This document shows, piece after piece, positions 57,901-64,000 of a stretch of DNA of 64,000 nucleotides. Location of the stretch: NCBI GenBank assembly GCA_964023205.1, contig OZ026848.1, positions 5,322,501 through 5,386,500 of the forward strand, written 5' to 3'. The position numbers and the translations under genes are program-made. The first letter of the stretch is position 1. Each line of letters starts with the position of its first letter. Source of the DNA: Lutraria lutraria. Taxonomy: Eukaryota > Mollusca > Bivalvia > Venerida > Mactridae. The notes under the pieces are model-generated. The model ran no database searches. It was not told the DNA's origin and was given only the letters and a program-made list of their open reading frames with translations.

Positions 57901-59570
57901 TTTAATCAGAAACGTCATTAATCACCAGATCAACGAGACTTTGGATATATAGCGTTGTTTGTTTGTTATCGACAAATACGTGTACTTCTTTGCTGCTATG
58001 TAAAAGTCCATAAGGGAGCATAGACAAATGACAATAAAATGAGAATGAAAGAGAACAAGATGACGGGAGTAAGAAATAAAAGGAGATAGTTAAAAGGAGG
58101 GGCAATTGGATAATGGCAAGAGGAAAGGGAAGGAAGATGAGAGAATATGGATTTTGGGAATGAGAAAGTTGGACAAGCAAACGGGGAGAAGGGAGGAGAA
58201 CCCTTACAAAACTTCTGAAAATGATATACAGCAGAACATGGTTAAATTGAACCAGGAAAAAGTAAAAAGTCGGATAAAGTGAAGTAATTACTTTCCTGGA
58301 ACACATTCTTTATAGTAATGTGTAAATGTAATGACATACAAATAAAAAGACTTATAATTCGCGTCTTCAGGAATTCACTATCAATGTTTTCAACTGTATC
58401 AACTCTATAACACCATATTTGTTATAACATCATAATAATGTTGTTTTTCATTAACCTGTCGTTTTGGCCGATATGGTCATTTCAGAGCCACCAAAAATGG
58501 AATGCAGTTAAGATACAGCCGAACCTGCATTCATATCCCTAATCTCTTGGAATAGTTGTTCCTTGTTCTTTATCGTGCCCGGTGTGAAGCACCAATATAC
58601 GCCTCACCCATTTCATGTGATTTTCCCCACACAGTACTTCGCTCGCTCGGTAGTTAGGATGTTTTGTGCTACCAAATAAGGTTATAAATGTCTAGGTGAA
58701 TTCATATTTTTTCTGACCATACATTGATATGTTTTGTAGAATGAATTCTATTTTTTTTAAACAGAACGCGGCTTTATATGCGGACCCATGTACTACGTTT
58801 CTCTATATCCGCCATGTATTTGTTAAATTAGTTCCCGTTTCATGTAAAGTAAGTTTAGTTTCAGTACGTTGATTAACTGCATCACCAGACACACAAAATT
58901 CCCCGAGTGATTGACAACAGTCAGTGTGATTGCATATTGGTTTTACGCCAGTTGTTCAATGCTTGGTGTTTCTCATAAACATGTCTAAGATGCATTAAAA
59001 CTGCGCAACGATTAAAGAGTTTGCGTAATAAATAAGTTGACTTTGCTGCTAGACGAAACTAGTAATTATTTGTTTTTCCCCCTCAGATGAAGTGGGTGTC
59101 AATATCAAAACTCAATACATCACAACTTAACTTTATAATACATATAATTAAGTTTCCGGGATCGTGTAGATATTATTTGTATGTTTTGTTTAGATTTTTT
59201 AAAAACTTCGCTGCTGTCATTATATACGGCTTTGTTAACAATTTACGCAAACATCAGGACATTGTATATCTTTGTCGTGTAATTCATTTTTGTTACAGTT
59301 TTCCCTTGACGCAGTGTGATAACAAATGACAATACTTTGCAGTATCGACAAATAAATGAAGAAGAGCTAGATGAAATAGAATATGAACTGCATCTTTCAG
59401 CTGAGCCAAACGTTTATAAATTAAATATCAAACGTCATCTTTGTTTTTTCTTTCAGATGGACCCTATTGCAACAGGACCATGGATCGGTTTGGAGGGTGT
59501 TGGTTGGATACTTTACCGGGACATTTTGCACAGATAAAATGTCCAGATACGCCACCATTTAACCCTAATG
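21852..59570 (+). CDS. Family B (secretin-type) GPCR, calcitonin-receptor-like, N-terminal exons only
   Basis: Three exons (21852-21960, 28965-29126, 59457-59570) join in phase: each ends with one nucleotide of a codon and the next supplies two. The encoded 128 residues carry a hydrophobic segment (about 19-32, IFHSLVVTAFMFCF) that can act as a signal peptide. N-glycosylation motifs follow (NHS, NVT, NRT). Hormone-receptor-domain cysteines are at 78 (KECLKK), 95 (GPYCNRT), 105 (GGCW) and 119 (KCPD), then FNPN. Spacing CW-to-CP equals that of calcitonin/CGRP receptors, and 'PxxxxGPYCNRTxD' is typical of them. Known members bind peptide hormones through this domain and signal via G proteins. 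Two domain cysteines and the seven-helix body are missing and should lie past 64,000. Relation to DH31- or PDF-type receptors cannot be excluded. Confidence 0.72.
24193..24330 (-). mobile_element. Ty3/gypsy polyprotein remnant
   Basis: Reading leftward from about 24315, the frame encodes F-K-W-T-P-K-Y-E-D-A-F-N-T-L-K-Q-A-L and then a Pro-Val, Ala-Phe, Phe-Thr-Val-Tyr-Leu pattern. This is the well-known segment linking reverse transcriptase to RNase H in gypsy elements ('FxWTxxxxxAFxxLKxxL'). Nothing recognisable flanks it, so it is a decayed fragment. Confidence 0.7.
26170..26325. repeat. Degenerate tandem repeat around a TGAAAACGTTTT core
   Basis: Units of about 40 bp combine a palindromic AAAACGTTTT with CAGATTACCC and a GC-rich spacer, occurring about four times. 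A second small group lies at 26735-26805 (GAAAACGTTTTAATGTTACC and GAAAACGTTTTTAAGTTACC). Both are inside the segment that interrupts the LINE relic. Confidence 0.6.
26961..27126. repeat. Short direct repeat of about 45 bp
   Basis: ATTTCGGAATTTCCAATTCT followed by AAAAATAGAACC and GTCAATATTCA occurs at 26962 and again at 27081, separated by a pyrimidine- and GC-rich spacer. Confidence 0.65.
28965..29126 (+). CDS. Receptor exon 2: linker and first domain cysteine
   Basis: Acceptor TTTTCTTAG at 28963-28964 and donor CAACAG/GTAAAA at 29127. The exon is 162 nt: two bases finishing a codon, 53 codons, one base. It encodes FVKMNHSISDD up to MQSVFDFLMKECLKKFSRTP and then PIST. The Cys, followed about 15 residues later by GPYCNRT after splicing to 59457, matches the Cys1-Cys2 region of calcitonin-type receptors. 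An internal ATG at 28977 could serve as a start if exon 1 is wrong. Confidence 0.68.
29634..30325 (+). repeat. Complex interspersed repeat with three internal tandem units
   Basis: It begins CAGGTGAGCTTTTAGGATCG and ends GGTGAGCGATAAAGGGCCG, followed by a GGGCC/GGCCC hairpin and CTCTTGTTTT. The interior has units of 160-165 bp starting TTTGTTTACACTCTAGC at 29681, 29841 and 30006. Each unit carries GTTCGATTATGGGCAAAATC (GTTCAGTTATGGGTGGAATC in the third) and GAGTTATGGGCCCTTG. The outer GGTGAGC motif on both sides and the terminal hairpin suggest a non-autonomous mobile element. Superfamily undecided. Confidence 0.7.
31087..31262 (+). repeat. Interspersed repeat, inverted partner of 33790-33980
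   Basis: CGTTTTCGGTAGTTCGC, TTTTTCACATAGACATA, TGATCAATGA and GGGGGTCACTGATCTC reappear in inverse order and complement at 33790-33980. The gap between the pair is about 2.5 kb. Confidence 0.65.
33014..33132 (-). repeat. SINE family A, head missing
   Basis: Body only: CGAGTTTTACGCCCCTTTTC to CCCACTTTCTCACATAAAAG on the plus strand. The tRNA head is absent, so it was truncated at insertion or later. Confidence 0.7.
33655..33790 (+). repeat. SINE family B body
   Basis: Contains CTGAGGAAACTGTCCAACTA, GCATACGGAAGGTC and GAGATCTTCTTCAAACGTTA, matching the body of the 1440 and 6280 copies. Confidence 0.6.
35946..36330 (+). repeat. Dimeric satellite, period about 118 bp
   Basis: GCTTTGTTTTAGAAACACG or its variant recurs at 35947, 36064 and 36184. 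Each unit of about 118 bp holds two related halves of about 58 bp: TTTTAGAAAC..GATCCAAA..ACCAATCAGATGCGTTG. It lies at the outer edge of the inverted-repeat element and at the left edge of duplication copy A. One degenerate unit also precedes copy B (43393-43450), and one matches the outer left arm at 32535-32570. The 96-codon frame through it is a by-product of repeat length. Confidence 0.8.
36301..43083 (+). repeat. Direct duplication, copy A (about 6.8 kb)
   Basis: Nearly identical, in the same orientation, to 43421-50177 (offset about 7.1 kb). The few differences are single bases and small indels, for example a deletion in copy B of about 35 bp matching 37687-37721. No supported gene inside: equal-length frames in both copies differ by mostly replacement changes. 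It ends where AATTGATGATGTTTTATATA diverges from the copy B sequence. Confidence 0.9.
39458..39700 (+). repeat. CACCTGAGC-type interspersed repeat (in copy A)
   Basis: GATCACCTGAGCGCTCTTAG, CTGTAAACACTCTAG and CTTGTTAACACTCTAGCG share the 'TTnACACTCTAGC' block of the 29634-30325 element and form a diverged relative. The matching copy B segment is at about 46567-46800. Confidence 0.55.
43084..43420. other. Spacer between the two duplication copies
   Basis: About 335 bp, present once. It ends with a degenerate satellite unit (43393-43450). On the minus strand ATG GAC GAA TTT GAG (43348 to 43334) is followed by GTAAGT, which could be a tiny first exon, but nothing else supports a gene there. 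Confidence 0.4.
43421..50177 (+). repeat. Direct duplication, copy B (about 6.8 kb)
   Basis: Partner of 36301-43083. Distinguishing changes include an insertion with ACATTTGTGTGAATCTAATG near 45017 and loss of the segment matching 37687-37721. The right end abuts a SINE at 50190. High similarity suggests a recent event. Confidence 0.9.
50190..50412 (-). repeat. SINE family B, full length
   Basis: On the minus strand the head reads TTAGAGTGGTTACGGTCTC (near 50404) with B-box AGTTCGAATCCC near 50338-50349. The body continues through CACATGTGGGGAAACTGTCA to CTTCCTCCACCATTTAAGCT and GGTTGGTGCAACG-like sequence near 50205. This is the most complete family B copy here. Confidence 0.75.
51685..51899. 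repeat. Minisatellite, about 36-bp unit, six copies
   Basis: Variants of TATAGACACCGCTTC followed by TTTTGATGTACTGGTGTGCT begin at about 51685, 51720, 51757, 51793, 51829 and 51864. The units are diverged, so the array is old. Confidence 0.8.
53925..54035 (-). repeat. SINE family B body fragment
   Basis: On the minus strand: GTTTGAATCCCGACC (B-box side), CACATATGAGGAAACTGTCC, AGTTAGCTTACCGAAGGTC and GTACGCCCGGGATT. Confidence 0.6.
55190..55345. repeat. Diverged interspersed repeat, partner of 58475-58660
   Basis: Shares TATGGTAATTTCAGAGCC with TATGGTCATTTCAGAGCC near 58475. Also shared in the same order are ATTTATATTCC/ATTCATATCCC, CCGTTTCCTGTGATTTTCC against CCATTTCATGTGATTTTCC, and CACAGT with CTCGGT. 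Two old copies of one unclassified repeat. Confidence 0.55.
55904..55991. repeat. Hairpin with 17-bp perfect stem
   Basis: CACAGACGCTTGTTTAG (55904-55920) is exactly complementary to CTAAACAAGCGTCTGTG (55975-55991), with extra pairing beyond (ACCCC against GTAGG region). The loop is 54 nt and ends in a G-rich run GTGGTGGGTGGGG. It could be a tiny palindromic MITE. A structured RNA is less likely. Confidence 0.7.
57130..57260 (-). repeat. Decayed SINE-like fragment
   Basis: GGTTTGGATTGGAACTCACA and GGAAGGCTTCAACACATGTA recall the head/body join of family B on the minus strand, but similarity is weak. Confidence 0.3.
58024..58205 (+). repeat. Purine-rich tract
   Basis: About 180 bp is strongly biased to A and G on the plus strand, with runs such as GGAAAGGGAAGGAAGATGAG. 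The 134-codon minus-strand frame here is a consequence of this bias. It could form unusual DNA structure, but no gene is indicated. Confidence 0.65.
58206..59456. other. Last part of receptor intron 2
   Basis: Contains the repeat relic at 58475-58660. The frame at 59316-59456 reads YRQINEEELDEIEYELHLSA after a possible acceptor TTTGCAG (59340), but no donor joins it well in phase to 59457. I therefore do not include it as an exon. Confidence 0.4.
59457..59570 (+). CDS. Receptor exon 3: hormone-receptor domain
   Basis: Acceptor TTTTTTCTTTCAG at 59455-59456 and donor AATG/GTAAGTT at 59571. The exon is 114 nt: two bases, 37 codons, one base. It encodes GPYCNRTMDRFGGCW, then LDTLPGHFAQIKCPDTPP and FNPN. 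The CNRT.D, CW, P.G, CP and F.P motifs are diagnostic of the family B extracellular hormone-binding domain. Two oddities: the usual Trp of 'TWD' is Met, and there is one extra residue between the second and third cysteines. Confidence 0.82.
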
Positions 59571-59754
59571 GTAAGTTACTTATCTCCAACTTTTTAAAGA
59601 AAAGGGAGCAATTAATAATGATCTTCCCGTGCCGAGGAATCAGTGAAGCAAGGGAAAATTAAGAATGGATTCAACAGCGCGGTTTACACCACGCAAGAAC
59701 ATGCGGAACAAGTAAGGATGTTATTCTTAGAGGAAAATCGTCAAATTTCATAGA

Positions 59755-59862
59755 TGGGTATGACATGCCAAGACCATATGCCACGACCGAATTTTGAACC
59801 CGGATCGCGGGGATACAAGTCCAGCGTACTAACCACTGGATCACAGACACGGCTACAGTATC
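59755..59862 (-). repeat. tRNA-derived SINE head
   Basis: On the minus strand GTGATCCAGTGGTTAGTACG (A-box) and CGGGTTCAAAATTC (degenerate B-box) are at tRNA spacing. No clear SINE body was matched to the other families. The altered B-box argues against a working tRNA. Confidence 0.55.
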
Positions 59863-60321
59863 TGAATTATTCAATAACACAGTCATACTAAAAAGGAATT
59901 CTCACATATATGTTTGAATTCCAACGAACAACTTGAACCATGTCTCTTCTATTCTATCTATTTTCGCTGGTTGCTTTATTATTATAAAAGTATTTGCTCT
60001 TAAATTGATACCCATTATGTACTAGCTAAAAAGGTCAGAAGTCGAAGTGCTCATAGTCAATACATGTAGTGGTTTTGGCAGTAAAATTATTTTCCTGACA
60101 AAATGAAGAAAATCAATATGGCATGCATATGATAAGTAAAATCTCTATAGCTCTAAACTGGTTTGCATTAGCCTGAGTGTGTCCTTAAAGTACGGTACGA
60201 TAGAAAAAAACGTAATTATATAAGCCATTGATACGTCGATCAAATCCATTGGGAGACTGGATCAAATTTGTTTCACTACGGACATGGCTTTGGTTTATTT
60301 CATCAAATCTTTTTTCGGCAG

Positions 60322-60345
60322 GATATATTCACGAAATCAACACCG
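60322..60345 (+). CDS. Possible micro-exon of the receptor gene
   Basis: Acceptor ATCTTTTTTCGGCAG, 24 nt, donor G/GTAAAT at 60346. The phase matches exon 3 (one base left) and gives FNPN-G-Y-I-H-E-I-N-T, a plausible continuation of 'FxPxG' in this domain. Twenty-four bases are too few for confidence, and the required Cys and G-x-W do not follow. Confidence 0.25.
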
Positions 60346-61836
60346 GTAAATTAGGTCCCTACCACGTGTCAGATATGATAAAATCGCAGTTGTGATTCAA
60401 TGGACACCAAGTGAATGAACCAACTTATCTAATATTACGTGTCAAATATTCCTTCAAGGTAGAATATACACAATCCCGAATAAATTAAAAATCTGAAAAA
60501 TGAATAAACGTTATATGGTTATAGATAGAAAACAAAATATAATAGAAGCCAATCAATCTGATAAAGCTGTCTTTAAAATAAATAACTTGACAAGCATGTT
60601 AATATGTAAAAAATTGTTTACAAGTTGTCTCAGCAAAACAGAAAACAAAATCGAACAATTTATTTACCGTCTCATAGACATTCCTTAGCTAAGACATCAC
60701 ATTCTAAACTTAAAATCTTGATAAGGATGCACATATCAGGCACTTAGTTTCAGCAGTTGAAAATATCCCCAAATGAACAATACTATATACTTTCTTAGCC
60801 AACAGGAGATCAGAAGTTTAAGCTGGTAAACAAATTGTAATTTTGGCTTTGCTGTGTCTTTGACAAAAATCCTGAGCCAAAAATCGTAGTGTGTATTAGG
60901 TTAAATGCAACATCAGAAGTTGAATGAACAAGTCAATATCAACAGAGAAAGACCGCGGCTACTAAGATAAAAATTCAAATGTTATATAGGTAAATGGGGG
61001 CTCCGTGATTTACAAATCAGTCACCCATATGCCCTAGAACGGATACATTTTGGTTTTTATCAAAAGTTCCCGGAAAACTTGAATTCTCAGAATACCGAAT
61101 TTTCGGTCAAGTCCGTAAGGAATCCGATTTTCATGGGTTTGCAGGCTTTTACAGAAAATGTTAAAAACTAAATGTTTGTTTTCAATATAATCAACAAAGA
61201 TAAGCTTAAGAACCGTGAAAACATAAAATACTAGTATATTTCTTAAAATTGGTAGTTGATTTACTTAATAGATAATGATATATTAAAACATAAGAAAAGA
61301 TATCTAAAAAAGAAAACCACATACAAAACAACCCATCCTCAAGGAAGTGATTGTTTTATTCAACAGTCCTTTTCCGTACGTATCAAAGGGAAAAACTAAC
61401 ATCGTATTTGTAACGTTGTATTTATTTGTAGACAAACGTTTCGTTTCCAATATGTTTGTCATTTCCGTTGACTGTGTCACGTGATGTAGAAAGGGAACAA
61501 CGTCTGGAAATCGCTTTTTAATATAGTTTGCCCTCTGCAATGCGCAGCATTGCCTTGCTTTTTGCCAAATCATTTTATCCATGAAAATTAACTTTTTACT
61601 TAAGTTATTATATAGAAGTATTACGTAAAATTACTGTATACAAAGTATATATCTAATTGAATTCGATACCGCTACACGTCAGTCAGTATTCAATCAATTA
61701 AACCGACTTGGTACATAACAAATATTGCTGCACTCTAGGTCGACATTGCTTTCACTTTGGCTGAGTCTTGCGACCAAAAATGTAAAAGAACAATAACAAA
61801 TCATTATGATTTAATTTTTTTCAACATATTTCACAG

Positions 61837-61913
61837 TGGTTAATAGAGGAGACTTATTTGAAACGCTTAAGTGTTCGGGCAATCTGGTGTATAAAGTGGT
61901 GAACACAGCTTAA
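61837..61913 (+). CDS. Possible alternative terminal exon
   Basis: A good acceptor (T-rich tract, ATTTCACAG at 61835-61836) opens VNRGDLFETLKCSGNLVYKV, ending in TAA at 61911-61913, in phase with either exon 3 or the micro-exon. It would give a short secreted product without membrane helices. No AATAAA follows closely, so chance is a serious alternative. Confidence 0.15.
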
Positions 61914-64000
61914 AATTCAAATTTACAATACGTGTTATTAAGGTTTTGTCACATCTACGCTACTAAAAATATTATAAAAAACAGTATAGTCTTATTGTGA
62001 TTAATTCCTTTTGATAATTACCATAATTGCTCAATTTCATTTAACAGCACTCATTGAACATTTTGTAAAATATTTTCCTCTTGTTGAAACTTGATCTCAG
62101 AAGATAATGCGCGGTGATGATTATTATTTTTCAATTAATCATCTTCTGTACCGAGGATTTCCATTGAAATAGATCCTCGTTCTTCTTTAACATTTTTTAA
62201 ATTGACTTCTTCAATATATTCCAATGCGAATTAAATGGATTGTAAATGTTATCAAAATATCTCACAGCAAATTATTTTCTATCATTGAAACCTAATCCGA
62301 ACCTGTTTGCACCACTTTGTTAAAACAATTCAAATGAAGATTCAATATTTTGCAAACAATCATATGTCTGCACCCAGTTGACTATGTAAATTCTTGTTAA
62401 TTTTAATCACAGCGTCAACTTTGAGGTTGGTTTAAATTTGAGTTAAAGTGATTGTATAAAACTTTGGTTAACTGTATTAAGAAATTACTTCCAATAAGAT
62501 TTAGCCTAAGTGACTGATAGCGGTTAAGAAATTATCAAGATTTTAGTTTGGCTGTTTAATCCTCGGAGTTGTTGAGGACATCCAGCGTTTGGTTTAACAC
62601 GAACAATCATCTTACCTCTGGTTAACATTTTGTTAACCCTTTAACCAACCTCAAACTTAACCCATTGGTTTAATTCAACCAATGTTTATACATTATTTCA
62701 AACATCTCCATCAAAAATCAAATTCAATGTATAAGCCTATAATACTTATTTTTATACTGACATGATTGCGGAGGAAAACACCATTCCATAATTCAATAAG
62801 CGCAATGAAAGCTTCAATATGGTTACAGAATAAAACAACGATTTAATTTCAGATATAGGTACATTATGTATTCATAGACATTTCCTGTAAGATTTCCTTG
62901 TTTTTATATCTCCAAGATTACTCGTATCTTTTCTAGCATAAGTAATGTCTGTTAGTTAAGGTTTGGTACATTGTAAAAAGCCGTGTATACTGAAATAGGA
63001 CAAATAGATATCTTTTAACTGAATGTATTGCTATGTAATCAATTTACATATGTATTGTTGATAACAAATTGTCCTTACTGTGTCTACCGACATTTCCGTT
63101 TTCCGACTAATGTTGTATCATTTTTAGGAAGTCCTATTTCCTTTTTGGAGAAGGTTATATTTTCTTCTCAAGTGACATTATTCAAATCGGCTCTCAGGAG
63201 AACAAAAACGTTGTGACTTTATATTGTAACGTATCTGTCTGTCCGTTCGTTCATTTCATGACGAGTCCACATTTCCTGCGGCATTTCCGATTTTGTATAA
63301 TGCACAATCAGGTATAGATAAGAAAAAGATTTTAAGAATAAACACGAACAAAACATCTACATTGCTCCCAAAATACTACACCCAGTCCCAAACCATACAG
63401 TCAATGAGTTGTGCTGTATTTCAGATTGCATGGCCCACATTTATCCCAATTCTTTCCAAGACACTGCATTTCCCGTCTTCTTCATTGCAATATTGATGCA
63501 ATTTTACGATTATCCAAGTGCACATTATTATCTTTGATTAGAGTTTTATTACAAATAATTTGCTATCGTTCATTTATTGCTTATATTTTATCAGTAACAT
63601 TCTCCTGGTGGCCATTACTACAACGTTGCTTCAACCTTTACAACTACCCTTATTGATTCGTGTTAGAAATACATCATGGTAACGTTTTGCTGTCTAATAT
63701 TATTGAAGTAAATTAACCTATTAGAATTATGTTGTTTCTTCCGCTGGGAGGTAGTTATCTAATTACAGTCTGAATGCTGTTCTTCTTACCCTTTTGATAG
63801 TTTCATTATTCGGAACATTTCCTTTCGTTTTACTCGTAGTAATTTTTGCAAAAGCAATTACAATATTAATTTTCTCGTATTCATGAAAATGATGTCAGAC
63901 TTCAGTATTATATATACAACGTTTTCTGCTTATTGCACTTAGTCTAAATGTTTATTTTGTCTATGGTACTCTATTGGAGAAATACACATCCGATTTGAGC

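Larger units (their letters stand above)
29127..59456 (+). other. Intron 2 of the receptor gene (about 30.3 kb)
   Basis: Bounded by GT at 29127 and AG at 59455-59456. It holds all repeats listed between 29.6 and 59 kb, including the direct duplication of about 6.8 kb. No supported coding exon was found. Stretches not covered by a listed repeat (30.3-31.0, 34.0-35.5, 50.4-51.6, 51.9-53.9, 54.0-55.1 and 56.0-57.1 kb) are AT-rich and featureless to my eye. Confidence 0.55.
59571..64000 (+). other. Intron 3 and downstream region, rest of receptor not found
   Basis: No exon carrying the final two domain cysteines with the G-x-W motif or any transmembrane helix was recognised, so the gene probably continues past the window. 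Apart from the tRNA-like SINE at 59755-59862 and the two uncertain exon candidates below, it is AT-rich and featureless. Confidence 0.45.

Noticed and set aside
57902..58306. 134-codon minus-strand frame, the longest in the window, Leu/Ser/Phe rich
   Set aside because: It coincides with the purine-rich tract, whose complement lacks stop codons by composition.
59341..59409. Acidic segment just upstream of receptor exon 3 with an acceptor-like TTTGCAG
   Set aside because: No strong donor gives the phase needed to join 59457, and it lacks the domain cysteine that 28965-29126 supplies.
1..64000. CRISPR arrays, bacterial operons, rRNA genes
   Set aside because: None seen. The tandem repeats present are satellites or minisatellites without repeat-spacer structure, and genes are spliced.

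Overview
The window looks like nuclear DNA from a mollusc, most probably a bivalve. It is AT-rich and intron-rich, has no long open reading frames, and is scattered with tRNA-derived SINEs whose bodies look like bivalve SINEs. No species can be named from the sequence. Every gene supported here reads on the + strand and is split by GT-AG introns, so single open frames show only pieces of each gene.

Region 1 (1-333): the C-terminal end of a carbohydrate sulfotransferase of the galactose-3-O-sulfotransferase type, cut by the left window edge.

Region 2 (about 700-18,400): a tandem cluster of small secreted cysteine-rich peptide genes. Three copies appear intact (coding 2451-3394, 7648-8621 and 16676-17842). 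A fourth is an orphan exon (18186-18328) that has lost its first cysteine. Each intact gene has a TATA box, a tiny untranslated exon 1, a signal-peptide exon 2, an exon 3 with two CX3C pairs (CX3C-X17-CX3C), and an 8-residue exon 4. Copies 1 and 2 lie in a segmental duplication of about 3.3 kb. It has since been interrupted by two related MITEs and by a 3.5-kb terminal-inverted-repeat transposon (about 9313-12861). Copy 3 has an unrelated-looking upstream region, but a TATA box and 5' splice site with exactly the same 59-nt spacing.

Region 3 (21,852 to beyond the right edge): three phase-compatible exons (21852-21960, 28965-29126, 59457-59570) assemble into the N-terminus of a family B (secretin-type) GPCR. 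The order is a signal peptide, the first hormone-receptor-domain cysteine, then most of that domain with calcitonin-receptor-like spacing. This places nearly all of 29-59 kb inside one 30-kb intron. The seven-transmembrane exons must lie to the right of the window.

The two GPCR introns hold the remaining structure: a decayed non-LTR reverse transcriptase split by a nested repeat, a Ty3/gypsy scrap, minisatellites, a repeat built of three internal tandem units, a 3.4-kb inverted-repeat element bordered by a dimeric satellite, and a recent direct duplication of about 6.8 kb (36.3-43.1 and 43.4-50.2 kb). No further protein-coding gene could be supported in 30-59 kb.
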